Source: Agathobacter sp. (lineage in GTDB: Bacteria; Bacillota; Clostridia; Lachnospirales; Lachnospiraceae). Taken from it: DNA of 43,089 nucleotides. The translations under genes were made by a program, and so were the position numbers. Under the pieces are notes generated by a model that was not told the origin of the DNA, did no database searches, and saw nothing but the letters and a program-made list of their open reading frames with translations. Shown piece after piece: positions 1 to 8,169 of the stretch. How positions within the stretch are numbered: the stretch's first letter is position 1; every line of letters starts with the position of its first letter. The stretch spans positions 1 through 43,089 of the forward strand of contig JAGAOC010000046.1 of the NCBI GenBank assembly GCA_017623935.1. The letters run 5' to 3'.

Positions 1-546
1 GTAAGTCTTATAGACCGTTCCTGTTACATTTCCACTATCATCAATGGAGCCTTTTATCACTCCATTTACAACGGTTGTCATACAGGCATTGACTTTCAGA
101 TCTACCTCACCTGCAGTAAATGCAGAAAGCCAGTTGGAACTGAGTCTCCACTTAAATCTCTTTAACTCAATCCAATATAAGTTATAAGTATAACCATCTA
201 TGGAATGAATGCTTTCCCCTTCTTGTTCTATTAACTCTCCATCTCGTTCATAATAGAGATATCCTTTCTCTCCCGTGTTGGTATTGGTCAAACAAAACTG
301 CCAACCAACCGTACGGAACTTTGTACCAGTACTTGTCCCTGCAGTCTTACCTCTGGAACAGAAATAGATTTTTCCGTTATCTACCGATGTCGGAAAAAAC
401 TTCATGTTGTCTGCCCCATATAGTTCATAAAAATCTTTGGCATTTCCTGTGAAATCTGTATATGCCATTACATCATCCTGTGGAATTAGCACAGATGCAA
501 ATAGTACCAAAAACAACACGAGTATTATTTTTTTCAATTTCTTCAT
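1..546 (-). CDS. Secreted protein of unknown function, 3' end cut by window edge
   Basis: An open frame of 182 codons starts at an ATG at 546 and runs off the left edge without a stop, so the C-terminus is missing. The ribosome site AGAAAGGTGG sits just upstream. The N-terminus has a basic start (MKKLKK), a hydrophobic core (IILVLFLVLFASVLI) and a likely signal-peptidase site near MAYT, so export is likely. The mature part is rich in aromatic residues and Gly/Asn and has at least three cysteines. I recognise no domain. The DNA between it and the next gene upstream holds a terminator, so it probably has its own promoter or depends on read-through. Exported status is fairly sure; function is unknown. 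Confidence 0.7.
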   Translation of the reverse strand, partial: MKKLKKIILVLFLVLFASVLIPQDDVMAYTDFTGNAKDFYELYGADNMKFFPTSVDNGKIYFCSRGKTAGTSTGTKFRTVGWQFCLTNTNTGEKGYLYYERDGELIEQEGESIHSIDGYTYNLYWIELKRFKWRLSSNWLSAFTAGEVDLKVNACMTTVVNGVIKGSIDDSGNVTGTVYKTY

Positions 547-565
547 ATGACCACCTTTCTGTAAA

Positions 566-609
566 CAAAAAGAACATCCTTATCTCCTTTTCAAGATAAA
601 AATGTTCTT
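566..609 (-). terminator. Intrinsic terminator of the SH3 lipoprotein gene
   Basis: An inverted repeat pairs AAGAACAT at 570-577 with ATGTTCTT at 602-609, with a second pairing segment (TTATCT/AGATAA) inside. On the minus strand the stem is followed by a T-rich run. It lies between the stop of the gene ending at 632 and the start of the gene at 546. Confidence 0.7.
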
Positions 610-631
610 CTCCATTTATATAATAGCTTTT

Positions 632-1765
632 TTAAATCATAACACTGCAGTCATATACTATAAGACTGCCATCATCATAATATTCCCATTTGGTATAAAA
701 AGCTCTAAAATAATAAACGCCTGCATCATCTCTTACCATTTTCTCATAGTTTTCAAGTCTTCCCTGTTTTTTCTTGTTTAGTGTAATATCATCATATTTA
801 TAAATTCCAAAACTATCTACACATGGTTCTGGCTCTCCAAATCCTACGTTAATTCCAATGCTTACCAAATATTCAATCAGATCATTATCCAGTTGCTCGT
901 TTGTATAAGAACTATCATTCAGCCACTTCTTGACCATACCATCGATATGCTCTTTCTGTGCCTTGGTCAAATATTTGTTAGAAGCAGATTCCCACATGAT
1001 CCATTCTGGATCCTTTGTCTCCTTCTGCGGAGAATCACTTGAAGAAACATCTTCCTCTTCCTTTATGGAATTGTCATTGTTCGTCTGACTCTCCTGTGAA
1101 GAATCATTCTGAGTCTTCTTACTTGACTCTTCCTGCTTAGTAGTTTCCTGAGTCTTCTTATCAGCGTCTTCCTTAGCTTTCTTCTCTGCCTCTTCTTTCG
1201 CCTTCTGTTCCGCTGCAGTCTTCTCAGACTCTGTGATCAGATAGCTTCCACTGACATATGCAGTTCCATTATTATACTGGATACGATACCAACCAGTCTC
1301 ATTGCATTTACCAGTTACAGTGACCTTATCATACTGTCCCAGTTTGCCCAGCTGCTTTCCATCTTTGCATGGAAGATCCCGAACATTGACAGAAGACTTT
1401 GCATACATAGTTGCAGAAAGTTCCTCATAAGTATAGGTCTCTTCTTGTTCCTGTTCTGCTTCGTTTGTCGCCTGACCCTGCTCTGCTTCGCTTGTTGCCT
1501 GATCCTGCTCTGCTTCGCTTGTTGCCTGTCCCTGCTCTGCGTCACTTGTCTCTTGATCCTGCTCCACGTTGCTTGCTGCTTGATCCTGCTCTGTATCATT
1601 TAATTTCTGATCACTCTCAGTCTCTAAAACTTCTATTCCTTGCTCCCAGCTTCCCGATACCGCTGTATCAGTCACCTGAATTCCTTCAGTTCCCCTGCCA
1701 CAAGCACAAAGTCCCAATAAAGATACTGCCATACATATAAATGACTTCAAGATTTTCTTTTTCAT
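632..1765 (-). CDS. Probable lipoprotein with bacterial SH3 domain
   Basis: 377 residues. The N-terminus MKKKILKSFICMAVSLLGLCAC is cut here for length: basic start, hydrophobic core, then a lipobox-like LCAC with Cys22 as likely lipid anchor. Residues 59-103 are five copies of a 9-residue acidic/Gln repeat (EQDQATSEA type), a flexible stalk. Residues about 118-178 form a bacterial SH3 domain (SVNVRDLP, GWYRIQY, GTAYVSGSYL), a fold that usually binds peptidoglycan or peptides. A Lys/Glu-rich linker follows (to about 255), then an unrecognised C-terminal domain of about 120 residues. The start is supported by AAAGGAG seven bases upstream. A perfect-consensus promoter lies about 110 bp upstream. 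Role in or on the cell wall is inference. Confidence 0.75.
   Translation of the reverse strand: MKKKILKSFICMAVSLLGLCACGRGTEGIQVTDTAVSGSWEQGIEVLETESDQKLNDTEQDQAASNVEQDQETSDAEQGQATSEAEQDQATSEAEQGQATNEAEQEQEETYTYEELSATMYAKSSVNVRDLPCKDGKQLGKLGQYDKVTVTGKCNETGWYRIQYNNGTAYVSGSYLITESEKTAAEQKAKEEAEKKAKEDADKKTQETTKQEESSKKTQNDSSQESQTNNDNSIKEEEDVSSSDSPQKETKDPEWIMWESASNKYLTKAQKEHIDGMVKKWLNDSSYTNEQLDNDLIEYLVSIGINVGFGEPEPCVDSFGIYKYDDITLNKKKQGRLENYEKMVRDDAGVYYFRAFYTKWEYYDDGSLIVYDCSVMI
1457..1591 (-). repeat. 27-bp coding tandem repeat, 5 copies
   Basis: Five in-frame copies of a 27-bp unit encode EQ[DG]Q[AE][AT]S[NDE][AV]. Three of the five are nearly identical in DNA. Copy-number change would lengthen or shorten the stalk without breaking the frame. 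Confidence 0.75.
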
Positions 1766-1883
1766 TTTTACTCCTTTACATTATCAGGTCAAAAATACTT
1801 CACTATAAAATTTAAATTACTCTTGGAAATATCAGACGATAAGTCTACATGGAAATGTTTAATTAAATATACGAGATAAAGAT

Positions 1884-1912
1884 ATTATATCCTTGCAAAT
1901 TATGGTTGTCAA
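1884..1912 (-). promoter_or_regulatory. Consensus sigma-A promoter for the SH3 lipoprotein gene
   Basis: On the minus strand TTGACA (1912-1907) and TATAAT (1889-1884) are separated by exactly 17 bp: a perfect match to the housekeeping consensus. Transcription would start near 1877, giving a leader of about 110 nt before the ATG at 1765. The 338-bp gap between 1766 and 2103 holds this promoter and otherwise AT-rich DNA with no gene that I can support. Confidence 0.75.
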
Positions 1913-2103
1913 CATTTTATTTTAATTTCCTCAAAAATCTCTTCCCCCTACTAGATTTATGGCTCCCATTCCAAATCACCCCCATAAATTGTGTTTTGTT
2001 TTGGATATTTTTAACAAAATTTATTTTTTTGCTAATTACATATGTCATTTCGTAAAGCATTAATATATAATAGACATGTTTAATGCAATAATCAGGAGGA
2101 TAT

Positions 2104-2262
2104 ATGAAAAAAGACGACAACATGAAGACAAATATGAAAGAACTCGAAAATGAAATCAATATATTGAAACAAATTATATCGGTTCAAAAGAAAACCATCG
2201 ACCGGTTGATCAATCAATATATTTCAGGTACTTCAAATAATTCAAAAGATAGCATACAGTAA
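2104..2262 (+). CDS. 52-aa protein, possibly Spo0E-like
   Basis: A short gene (MKKDDNMKTN...KDSIQ) with a full AGGAGG ribosome site at 2094-2099 and a strong terminator 30 bp after its stop, so it is very likely real. The sequence predicts two short helices: ELENEINILKQIIS and KKTIDRLINQYI. The second resembles the signature helix of Spo0E-like phosphatases (S-Q-x-L-D-x-L-I-x-x-Y), which dephosphorylate Spo0A~P. The loop between helices is shorter than is usual for that family, so the assignment is tentative. It is convergent with the BlaI-type gene and shares its terminator. Alternative: an unrelated small coiled-coil protein. Confidence 0.6.
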   Translation: MKKDDNMKTNMKELENEINILKQIISVQKKTIDRLINQYISGTSNNSKDSIQ

Positions 2263-2290
2263 AGCAAATTATGTATTGTATTAAACATTA

Positions 2291-2336
2291 AAAAAGTGCT
2301 GTCGCACTAATTAAACTAGTGCGGCAGCATTTTTTT
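2291..2336. terminator. Bidirectional terminator between the 52-aa gene and the BlaI-type gene
   Basis: A 13-bp stem with one mismatch (TGCTGTCGCACTA at 2297-2309 with TAGTGCGGCAGCA at 2317-2329) is flanked by an A-run on the left and a T-run on the right, so it works on both strands. The stop codon of the BlaI-type gene (2316-2318) lies in the loop/stem boundary. Confidence 0.85.
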
Positions 2337-2738
2337 GTTCTCATCACTCATTTTATCCAATATTTCTCTTACACGCGCTCTCTCTTCTTTCGTAAACATC
2401 TCCTGTTTAATAAGGAAAGCAAACATTTTGACCAAATCGCCTTCAAACCAGAAATCCATGATTTCAAGCAACATAGACTCCTTGAATTCCTTCTCGCTCT
2501 TAACGGCAACAATATATGCATATCGGCCTTTTTTCCCTTGCCGAATATACCCCTTCCCCTGTAATCTCTGTAAAAAAGTCACTATTGTTGTTCTTGCGTA
2601 AGTTTTATGATATTTCTCCCGGAGTTCATCTTCCAACTGCTTCATGGATATCTCTCCTGGAGCATCCCAAATTACTTTCATGATAACTCTTTCTGCATTA
2701 GATGGCTTATTATTTACCACGATTTCTTCAATACTCAT
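2316..2738 (-). CDS. BlaI/MecI/CopY-family transcriptional repressor
   Basis: 140 residues, typical for this family. An N-terminal winged helix (about 10-85) contains NAERVIMKVIWDAPGEISMKQL and ARTTIVTFLQRLQGKGYI, followed by a C-terminal dimerisation region (about 95-140). Family members repress genes for beta-lactam or copper response and are inactivated by proteolysis or metal. The usual partner, a BlaR1/MecR1 membrane sensor protease, is not adjacent here. Start supported by AGGAGG. A dyad CTACAC-N5-GTGTAG about 70 bp upstream resembles BlaI operators (TACA...TGTA), suggesting autoregulation. Target genes are unknown. Confidence 0.88.
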   Translation of the reverse strand: MSIEEIVVNNKPSNAERVIMKVIWDAPGEISMKQLEDELREKYHKTYARTTIVTFLQRLQGKGYIRQGKKGRYAYIVAVKSEKEFKESMLLEIMDFWFEGDLVKMFAFLIKQEMFTKEERARVREILDKMSDENKKMLPH

Positions 2739-2808
2739 TGTTTTCCCTCCTAATGTCTTGCAATAAACCTAATTGGTTATGTTAGAACAACCTGTCTGGT
2801 TTTTAGAA

Positions 2809-2825
2809 CTACACCTATAGTGTAG
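2809..2825. promoter_or_regulatory. Candidate BlaI-type operator
   Basis: CTACAC (2809-2814), five-base spacer, GTGTAG (2820-2825): a perfect 6-bp dyad containing TACA/TGTA half-sites like those bound by BlaI/MecI. It lies upstream of the repressor gene and 81 bp from the aroD stop. Confidence 0.5.
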
Positions 2826-2906
2826 CAGTTTTATCACAAAAAAGGAAGTTATTTCTGTAAAAACAACGAAAATATTCAGTTTTTCGCGGTTTCGCCTATC
2901 AAGTCA

Positions 2907-3674
2907 TTAGGATATAGACTCATGAAGTATATCTAAAATAGTTTCAAGCTGCTTACAGTCGATCTGCCCTGGTGCACTGGCCTTTATACCGGCGCCAAAG
3001 GTCACACAGGATCCAAAATATTCTCCTGCGATTCTGGAAATTCCTCCTATAGCCCCCATGGACATCGTGATCACAGGTGCTTTTGGATAATTTTCTTTAA
3101 ATTCAGAAGTCACTTCTAATAAAGATAATACATCAGCCCTGCTCTGAGGCATAACAGCTAATTTTACGATATCTGCGCCACCGGTCAACATTTTTTCCAG
3201 GAGGATCTCCATGGTGTTTTTATCCGGAGTCTGTTCAAAATCATGATGGGACGCAATGATCGCCACTCCCATTTTCTGAAGTTTGCTGATCTCTCTGCTA
3301 CTATTCTCTGAGGCAAAAAACTCCAGATCCACCAGATCCACTACCTTAGACTCCGCTGCCACCTCACGAAGGTCTGCAATAGACTCCTCATCCAACTCTA
3401 ATAATCCACCTTGCGCCTTAGATCGAAACGTGTATACAAAAATAGTCTCTGTAAATATTTCTCCTAAAGACTGCAACACTTCCCGGACTGCGTTCAAACT
3501 ATTCACTTCTTCAAAAGCGTCAACACGCCATTCCACCATCTCTGTCTTATTCTCCGCCAGTCTCTTTGCCTCTGCCAAGATCCCCTGACGGCTTGTTTCC
3601 ATGATCGGAACACATACCAGCGGTCTGCCTTCTCCGATCACTCTTCCTTTTATCATTAATTTTTTCATGCTCAT
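2907..3674 (-). CDS. aroD: 3-dehydroquinate dehydratase, type I
   Basis: 255 residues, the normal length of the class I enzyme, which dehydrates 3-dehydroquinate to 3-dehydroshikimate through a Schiff base. Visible signatures: VEWRVDAFE near the N-terminus, the catalytic histidine region (IIASHHDFEQTP), the Schiff-base lysine in DIVKLAVMP, and TMSMGAIGGISRI plus FGAGIKASAPGQI at the C-terminus. Two starts are possible: ATG at 3674 (GAGG very close) or ATG at 3668 (GAGG nine bases upstream); the second has better spacing. It is divergent from aroF, which feeds the same pathway. TTGCAA-17-TATAAT lies upstream. Confidence 0.95.
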   Translation of the reverse strand: MSMKKLMIKGRVIGEGRPLVCVPIMETSRQGILAEAKRLAENKTEMVEWRVDAFEEVNSLNAVREVLQSLGEIFTETIFVYTFRSKAQGGLLELDEESIADLREVAAESKVVDLVDLEFFASENSSREISKLQKMGVAIIASHHDFEQTPDKNTMEILLEKMLTGGADIVKLAVMPQSRADVLSLLEVTSEFKENYPKAPVITMSMGAIGGISRIAGEYFGSCVTFGAGIKASAPGQIDCKQLETILDILHESIS

Positions 3675-3700
3675 GATCCTCTATCTTTTATAATGAATTT

Positions 3701-3729
3701 ATTATAGACATTTCCCCTATAGATTGCAA
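3701..3729 (-). promoter_or_regulatory. aroD promoter
   Basis: Minus strand TTGCAA (3729-3724) and TATAAT (3706-3701) with a 17-bp spacer. The -35 box overlaps the first copy of a direct repeat (GCAAGAAATC) that recurs near the aroF promoter. Confidence 0.6.
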
Positions 3730-3769
3730 GAAATCCCCTTAGAAAAAAGCAAGAAATCGCCCTGAAAAA

Positions 3770-3798
3770 TTGACAGAATGTACTTTTTCTATTAAGAT
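3770..3798 (+). promoter_or_regulatory. aroF promoter
   Basis: TTGACA (3770-3775), 17-bp spacer, TAAGAT (3793-3798). Predicted start near 3805, about 30 nt before the ATG. Confidence 0.65.
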
Positions 3799-3835
3799 GT
3801 AGGTTATATGAATCTATTACAGGAGTTAAAATATT

Positions 3836-4867
3836 ATGAGTTTTCAGTTTTTAAAAGAATTACCAAGTCCAGAGGAGATCAAAAAAGAATATCCTCTTTC
3901 TAAAGAATTAACAGAATTAAAAGCAAAAAGAGATCAAATGATCTCTGACGTGATCACTGGAAAAGATGACCGTTTCCTTCTGATCATCGGACCATGTTCC
4001 GCTGACAATGAAGATTCTGTCTGCGATTATATCAGCCGTCTGGTAAAAGTTCAGGAAGATGTAAAAGACCGTGTCATCATCATTCCACGTATTTACACAA
4101 ACAAACCACGTACTACCGGTGAAGGATACAAAGGAATTGCATCCCAGCCAGACCCTGAAAAAGCTCCAGATATGCTGGAAGGTCTGATCGCCATGAGAAA
4201 AATGCACATTCGTGCCATTTCTGAAAGTGGACTTACCTGTGCAGACGAAATGTTATATCCAGAAAACTGGGGTTATGTAGAAGATCTTCTCTCCTACGTT
4301 GCTATTGGTGCCCGTTCCGTTGAAGACCAGCATCACCGTCTGACTGTCAGCGGTTTTGATGTAGCTTCCGGAATGAAGAACCCTACCAGTGGAGATTTCT
4401 CCGTTATGTTAAACTCCGTTTACGCTGCACAGCACCCTCATCATTTCGTATACCGCGGACATGAAGTGCAGACCAGCGGAAATCCATTGACTCACGTTGT
4501 TCTTCGTGGCGCAACCAGCAAACATGGAAATAATGTAGCGAACTATCACTACGAAGATCTGATCCGTCTCATTGATATGTATGAGAAGATGGATGTTGTC
4601 AATCCAGCAGCGATCATTGATACTAACCATTCTAATTCTGCTAAGAAATACAAAGAGCAGACCCGTATCGCAAAAGAAGTTATGCACAACCGCTCTCTTT
4701 CTCCAGAGATCAAGAAGCTGGTAAAAGGTCTTATGATCGAAAGTTATATCGAAGAAGGCTGCCAGAAGATTGGCGAGCACGTATACGGAAAATCCATCAC
4801 TGATCCTTGTCTTGGATGGGAGGATTCCAAACGCCTCATCTATGATATTGCAGAAATGAACAAATAA
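3836..4867 (+). CDS. aroF: 3-deoxy-7-phosphoheptulonate (DAHP) synthase, AroFGH type
   Basis: 343 residues, the length of type I-alpha DAHP synthases. The enzyme condenses phosphoenolpyruvate with erythrose 4-phosphate, the first step of aromatic amino-acid synthesis. Signatures: LLIIGPCSADNE, KPRTTGEGYKG, the metal/substrate residues in ARSVEDQHHR, SGMKNPTSGD, RGHEVQTSGN, IDTNHSNSAKKY and GLMIESYIEEG. Ribosome site AGGAG ten bases before the ATG. It shares a divergent control region with aroD. Its stop directly abuts the stop of the convergent spoIIM-like gene (0 bp). Which aromatic amino acid, if any, inhibits it cannot be read from the sequence. Confidence 0.96.
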   Translation: MSFQFLKELPSPEEIKKEYPLSKELTELKAKRDQMISDVITGKDDRFLLIIGPCSADNEDSVCDYISRLVKVQEDVKDRVIIIPRIYTNKPRTTGEGYKGIASQPDPEKAPDMLEGLIAMRKMHIRAISESGLTCADEMLYPENWGYVEDLLSYVAIGARSVEDQHHRLTVSGFDVASGMKNPTSGDFSVMLNSVYAAQHPHHFVYRGHEVQTSGNPLTHVVLRGATSKHGNNVANYHYEDLIRLIDMYEKMDVVNPAAIIDTNHSNSAKKYKEQTRIAKEVMHNRSLSPEIKKLVKGLMIESYIEEGCQKIGEHVYGKSITDPCLGWEDSKRLIYDIAEMNK

Positions 4868-5407
4868 TCAGTATTTCAACTGAAAAATACTCTGTATCAC
4901 CCAGGTTCCCAAGGTCGTTTCTAAGAAACATCCAATAAAGAACAAACAAATGATACCGAATCCCAAGAGGAAAAAGTATAACTTTTTCCTCTTTTTTTCA
5001 AATCCGATCAAATTCTTACTTCTGATCAAAAGAATTAACACGATCAGATAAAATCCACCATGAGGGATCCAAGAACAGGCTGGCACAATAATGCCAAATG
5101 CCCCCATTTGCATCCCACATACCACTTCTAACATTCCAAATGAAAATCCCCCCAATGCCATAAGCGCGTAGGGCATAAATTTAGAAAAAATGGTAGATGA
5201 GAGCAAAAATACCAGGATCATCAATTTGCCCCTCTGCCAAACGATATGCCAGAACAAACTCATCTGATCCATTTCACAGTAAGCAAAACTTTTCAGATTA
5301 TATTCACTAAAAAATCCATATGTAGAGAAAAATTCTTCTCCTATTAAAAATGCCATTAATATTCCGGCTAGAACCGCGATTACGCCTGTCCATAAAAGTC
5401 GTTTCAT
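4868..5407 (-). CDS. SpoIIM-like integral membrane protein
   Basis: About 179 residues with four to five hydrophobic segments (LLWTGVIAVLAGILMAFLI; LMILVFLLSSTIF; ALMALGGFSFGMLEVV; FYLIVLILLI; LYFFLLGFGIICLFFIG). SIIM/DUF95 proteins share a P-H-G motif between membrane segments, seen here as WIPHGGF. SpoIIM of Bacillus acts in engulfment with SpoIID and SpoIIP. The neighbouring gene is a Nudix ADP-ribose pyrophosphatase, as in the Bacillus nudF-spoIIM region, which supports the call. Start chosen at the ATG at 5407 (GGGGAAGG eight bases upstream), not the upstream TTG. Similarity is modest, so an unrelated membrane protein remains possible. Confidence 0.6.
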   Translation of the reverse strand: MKRLLWTGVIAVLAGILMAFLIGEEFFSTYGFFSEYNLKSFAYCEMDQMSLFWHIVWQRGKLMILVFLLSSTIFSKFMPYALMALGGFSFGMLEVVCGMQMGAFGIIVPACSWIPHGGFYLIVLILLIRSKNLIGFEKKRKKLYFFLLGFGIICLFFIGCFLETTLGTWVIQSIFQLKY

Positions 5408-5559
5408 ATTTCCATCCTTCCCCTGCAACCTCTATACTACAGTTCTCTCATTTGTCTTCTTTTCACTCTATGAGACTAAGGATGATGATATGACTTATTT
5501 TTCAACCCGCCATGAGTTTTGTTGTTGTAGTCTTCTTATATCAACGAGCTTTGGCTGTC

Positions 5560-6108
5560 TTACAGACCTCCGCGGCTTTTTGCGGCATATGCCATGATCG
5601 CTGCTACGGTCTTAGAATCCTGAATCTTTCCTTGGTAGATCATCTGGCACAATTCCTCCAGTGGATATGCTTCCACTTCAATAGATTCCGCCTCATCTAA
5701 ATGCTGTTCTCCCGGCTCTAAATCCTCTGCCAGATATACATCTACATATTCATCACAAAATGCTACTGTAGTACGAAGAGATAACAAGAAGCTTACTTTT
5801 TTGCTGCGATATCCAGTCTCTTCTTCTAATTCTCGAATAGCACTGACCTTCGTATCCTCTGTCAAAGAATCCCTGCATCCAGCCGGAATTTCTATGGTCT
5901 CCCTCTCTAATGCATTACGATATTGTCTTACTAAAAGCAGTCTTCCATCCGGAAGAATAGGCAAGATAGCAGCTGCTCCCATTCGATGAGACACAAAATC
6001 CCACTCTTCTCTTTTGCCATTAGCAAATTCCATAGTGTCTTTATAGATATCCAGGATCGCTCCCTTATACATCAACTCTCTGTTGACTCTTTTCATCTTA
6101 TCGATCAT
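5560..6108 (-). CDS. nudF: Nudix hydrolase, ADP-ribose pyrophosphatase type
   Basis: 182 residues. The Nudix box is complete: G-C-R-D-S-L-T-E followed by RELEEETGY, matching G-x5-E-x7-R-E-U-x-E-E-x-G-U. The upstream EIPAG and FANGKREEWDFVSH elements are typical of ADP-ribose/ADP-sugar hydrolases, which split ADP-ribose to AMP and ribose 5-phosphate. Ribosome site GGGAGAAGG before the ATG. It lies between the SpoIIM-like gene and a 56-aa gene on the same strand; a 150-bp gap separates it from the SpoIIM-like gene and shows nothing I can name. Confidence 0.9.
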   Translation of the reverse strand: MIDKMKRVNRELMYKGAILDIYKDTMEFANGKREEWDFVSHRMGAAAILPILPDGRLLLVRQYRNALERETIEIPAGCRDSLTEDTKVSAIRELEEETGYRSKKVSFLLSLRTTVAFCDEYVDVYLAEDLEPGEQHLDEAESIEVEAYPLEELCQMIYQGKIQDSKTVAAIMAYAAKSRGGL

Positions 6109-6153
6109 ATTCCTTCTCCCTTCCGTTAATGAAATGATGAAATAATTAAATAA

Positions 6154-6324
6154 CTAAATAATCGAATACTGCATAAGCTCGTACTTTAACTGGCTTCCTT
6201 CCATGATCTCAGCTGGAAGAAGAGCTCTTGCCACCAATTTAAGATCCTGGGACTCTATATCCGTCCTTCTCAAATTTGCATAGTCACCATCAATGCTGAC
6301 TACTTCATAATACCAAGTTTCCAT
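6154..6324 (-). CDS. 56-aa protein, DUF3006-like
   Basis: METWYYEVVS...MQYSII, with a clear GGAGG ribosome site seven bases before the ATG. The pattern of a short beta-rich protein with 'YYEVVSIDGDYANL' and 'LLPAEIMEGSQLKYEL' resembles DUF3006 proteins (small predicted OB-like proteins of unknown role), but the match is only by eye. It lies between rny and nudF on the same strand, behind the rny terminator. The stop is followed by an AT-rich repeat (ATTATTTAGTTATTTAATT). Confidence 0.6.
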   Translation of the reverse strand: METWYYEVVSIDGDYANLRRTDIESQDLKLVARALLPAEIMEGSQLKYELMQYSII

Positions 6325-6371
6325 GTTTTATTCCTCCATTATGGACATAAAAAGATTATATTTCGCCTAAT

Positions 6372-6413
6372 AAAAAACCGGAAGGATATGATTTTTAAAT
6401 CATTACCTTCCGG
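6372..6413 (-). terminator. rny terminator
   Basis: Minus strand stem CCGGAAGGTAATGAT pairing with ATCATATCCTTCCGG, followed by TTTTTT at 6377-6372. It lies 28 bp after the rny stop. Confidence 0.85.
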
Positions 6414-6440
6414 CCTTAAGTTTTATGGTTTCGTTTTTAA

Positions 6441-7994
6441 TTATTTTGCATAATCAACTACTCGTGACTCACGGATCACATTGACTTTGATCTGACCTGG
6501 ATATTCTAATTCAGATTCAATCTGTTTTGAAATATCACGAGCCATCAGTACCATGTCCGCGTCACTGATCTGTTCAGGAACAACCATAATACGAATCTCT
6601 CTACCTGCCTGAATAGCAAAAGATTTCTCAACACCCTTATAACCATTTGTAATGTCTTCTAATTGCTTCAACCGATTAGAGTAGGTCTCTAAAGTCTCTC
6701 TTCTTGCGCCTGGACGAGCTGCGCTGATAGTATCAGCAGCCTGTACTAAGCAAGCGATCAAAGAGGTCGGTTCAACATCTCCATGATGTGATTCTACTGC
6801 ATTAATCACAAGATTGGATTCTTTATATTTCTTACATAATTCCACACCAAGCTGAATATGAGAGCCTTCCATATCATGATCTACGGCTTTACCGATATCA
6901 TGTAAAAGTCCTGCACGTTTTGCAAGACGTACGTCTTCTCCCAATTCTGCGGCTAACAGTCCTGTTAACTGTGCTACTTCGATAGAATGTTTTAAAGCAT
7001 TCTGTCCATAACTTGTACGGAATTTCATCTTACCAAGTAAGCGAACTAATTCTGGATGTATTCCATGAATTCCCACTTCAAGAGTAGCGGCTTCACCTTC
7101 TTCACGAATCATAGTCTCTACTTCTTTCTGGGCTTTCTCTACCATCTCTTCAATACGAGCTGGATGAATTCGTCCATCCACGATCAGTTTCTCCAAAGCA
7201 ATTCTGGCAACTTCTCTACGAATTGGATCAAAGCTGGATAAGATAACTGCTTCTGGGGTATCGTCGATGATCAGATCAACACCTGTCATTGTCTCTAATG
7301 TACGGATATTACGTCCTTCACGGCCGATGATACGTCCCTTCATTTCGTCATTAGGAAGCTGAACAACAGAAATTGTTGTCTCAGCCACATGATCTGCTGC
7401 ACATTTCTGAATTGCAGTAACCACATAGTCTCTAGCTTTCTTACTAGCTTCTTCCTTAGCTTTGTTTTCCAGTTCTTTAATTAATTTTGCAGTATCAAGT
7501 TTAACATCTTCTTCAATGGTCTTTAAGAGGTATTCTTTTGCTTGTTCAGAGGTTAATCCGGAGATTCTCTCCAGTTCCTGTATCCGCTGTTCATTTAGTT
7601 TCGCAATTTCTGCTTTCTGCCGGTTCAACTCTTCTTCCTTAACAGCAAAACTTGCTTCGCGCTTCTCCATAGCTTCGGTCTTCTTATCCAGGTTCTCTTC
7701 CTTCTGGACGATTCGACGCTCATTCTTCTGGATCTCACTTCTACGCTCTTTAATCTCTTTGTCCAGTTCATTCTTTGCTTTAATGGACTCTTCTTTAATC
7801 TCAAGCATAGATTCGCGCTTTTTTGCCTCGGCAGTCTTTACTGCATCATCAATAATTCCACGAGCCTTCTCTTCCGCGTTTCCAATCTTGGAATTAGCCG
7901 AATTCTTCTGGTAATTCATGGAAATAAACCATACAGCAACAGCAGTAACAATAATTGCAGCAACTATCGCAATAATTGCAACTCCAATTGGCAC
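6441..7994 (-). CDS. rny: Ribonuclease Y
   Basis: 517 residues, the standard length. An N-terminal membrane anchor (about 4-25) is followed by a long charged coiled coil (about 40-200), a KH RNA-binding domain with [15 protein letters not shown], and an HD phosphodiesterase domain with [12 protein letters not shown]. RNase Y is the membrane-bound endonuclease that starts mRNA decay in many Firmicutes. Start is GTG at 7994, preceded by AAAGGAGG; that ribosome site can fold on itself (AGGAG-GTG-CTCCT). It is monocistronic by its signals: own promoter at 8075-8103 and own terminator at 6372-6413. Confidence 0.97.
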   Translation of the reverse strand: MPIGVAIIAIVAAIIVTAVAVWFISMNYQKNSANSKIGNAEEKARGIIDDAVKTAEAKKRESMLEIKEESIKAKNELDKEIKERRSEIQKNERRIVQKEENLDKKTEAMEKREASFAVKEEELNRQKAEIAKLNEQRIQELERISGLTSEQAKEYLLKTIEEDVKLDTAKLIKELENKAKEEASKKARDYVVTAIQKCAADHVAETTISVVQLPNDEMKGRIIGREGRNIRTLETMTGVDLIIDDTPEAVILSSFDPIRREVARIALEKLIVDGRIHPARIEEMVEKAQKEVETMIREEGEAATLEVGIHGIHPELVRLLGKMKFRTSYGQNALKHSIEVAQLTGLLAAELGEDVRLAKRAGLLHDIGKAVDHDMEGSHIQLGVELCKKYKESNLVINAVESHHGDVEPTSLIACLVQAADTISAARPGARRETLETYSNRLKQLEDITNGYKGVEKSFAIQAGREIRIMVVPEQISDADMVLMARDISKQIESELEYPGQIKVNVIRESRVVDYAK

Positions 7995-8074
7995 AGGAGC
8001 ACCTCCTTTATTAATTTTTCATTGTACATATAACAAAAGAAACCTTTTCATATGTCATAGATAACAACATATAA

Positions 8075-8103
8075 ATTGTATCCTTTTTCCCATTGTCTGT
8101 CAA
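8075..8103 (-). promoter_or_regulatory. rny promoter
   Basis: Minus strand TTGACA (8103-8098), 17-bp spacer, TACAAT (8080-8075). Leader of about 75 nt before the GTG start. Confidence 0.7.
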
Positions 8104-8147
8104 GCAATATCACAAGTTATGTGGTAAATCGAAGGCTTTTTTTGTAC

Positions 8148-8169
8148 AAAAAATACAATATCTTGTATT
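8148..8169 (-). terminator. recA-recX terminator
   Basis: Minus strand AATACAA (8169-8163), four-base loop, TTGTATT (8158-8152), then a T-run. The stem overlaps the recX stop codon. Confidence 0.65.

Noticed and set aside
1411..1740. Plus-strand frame of PALLRL repeats over the lipoprotein stalk
   Set aside because: Shadow of the 27-bp repeats in the minus-strand gene, which has the ribosome site and perfect promoter.
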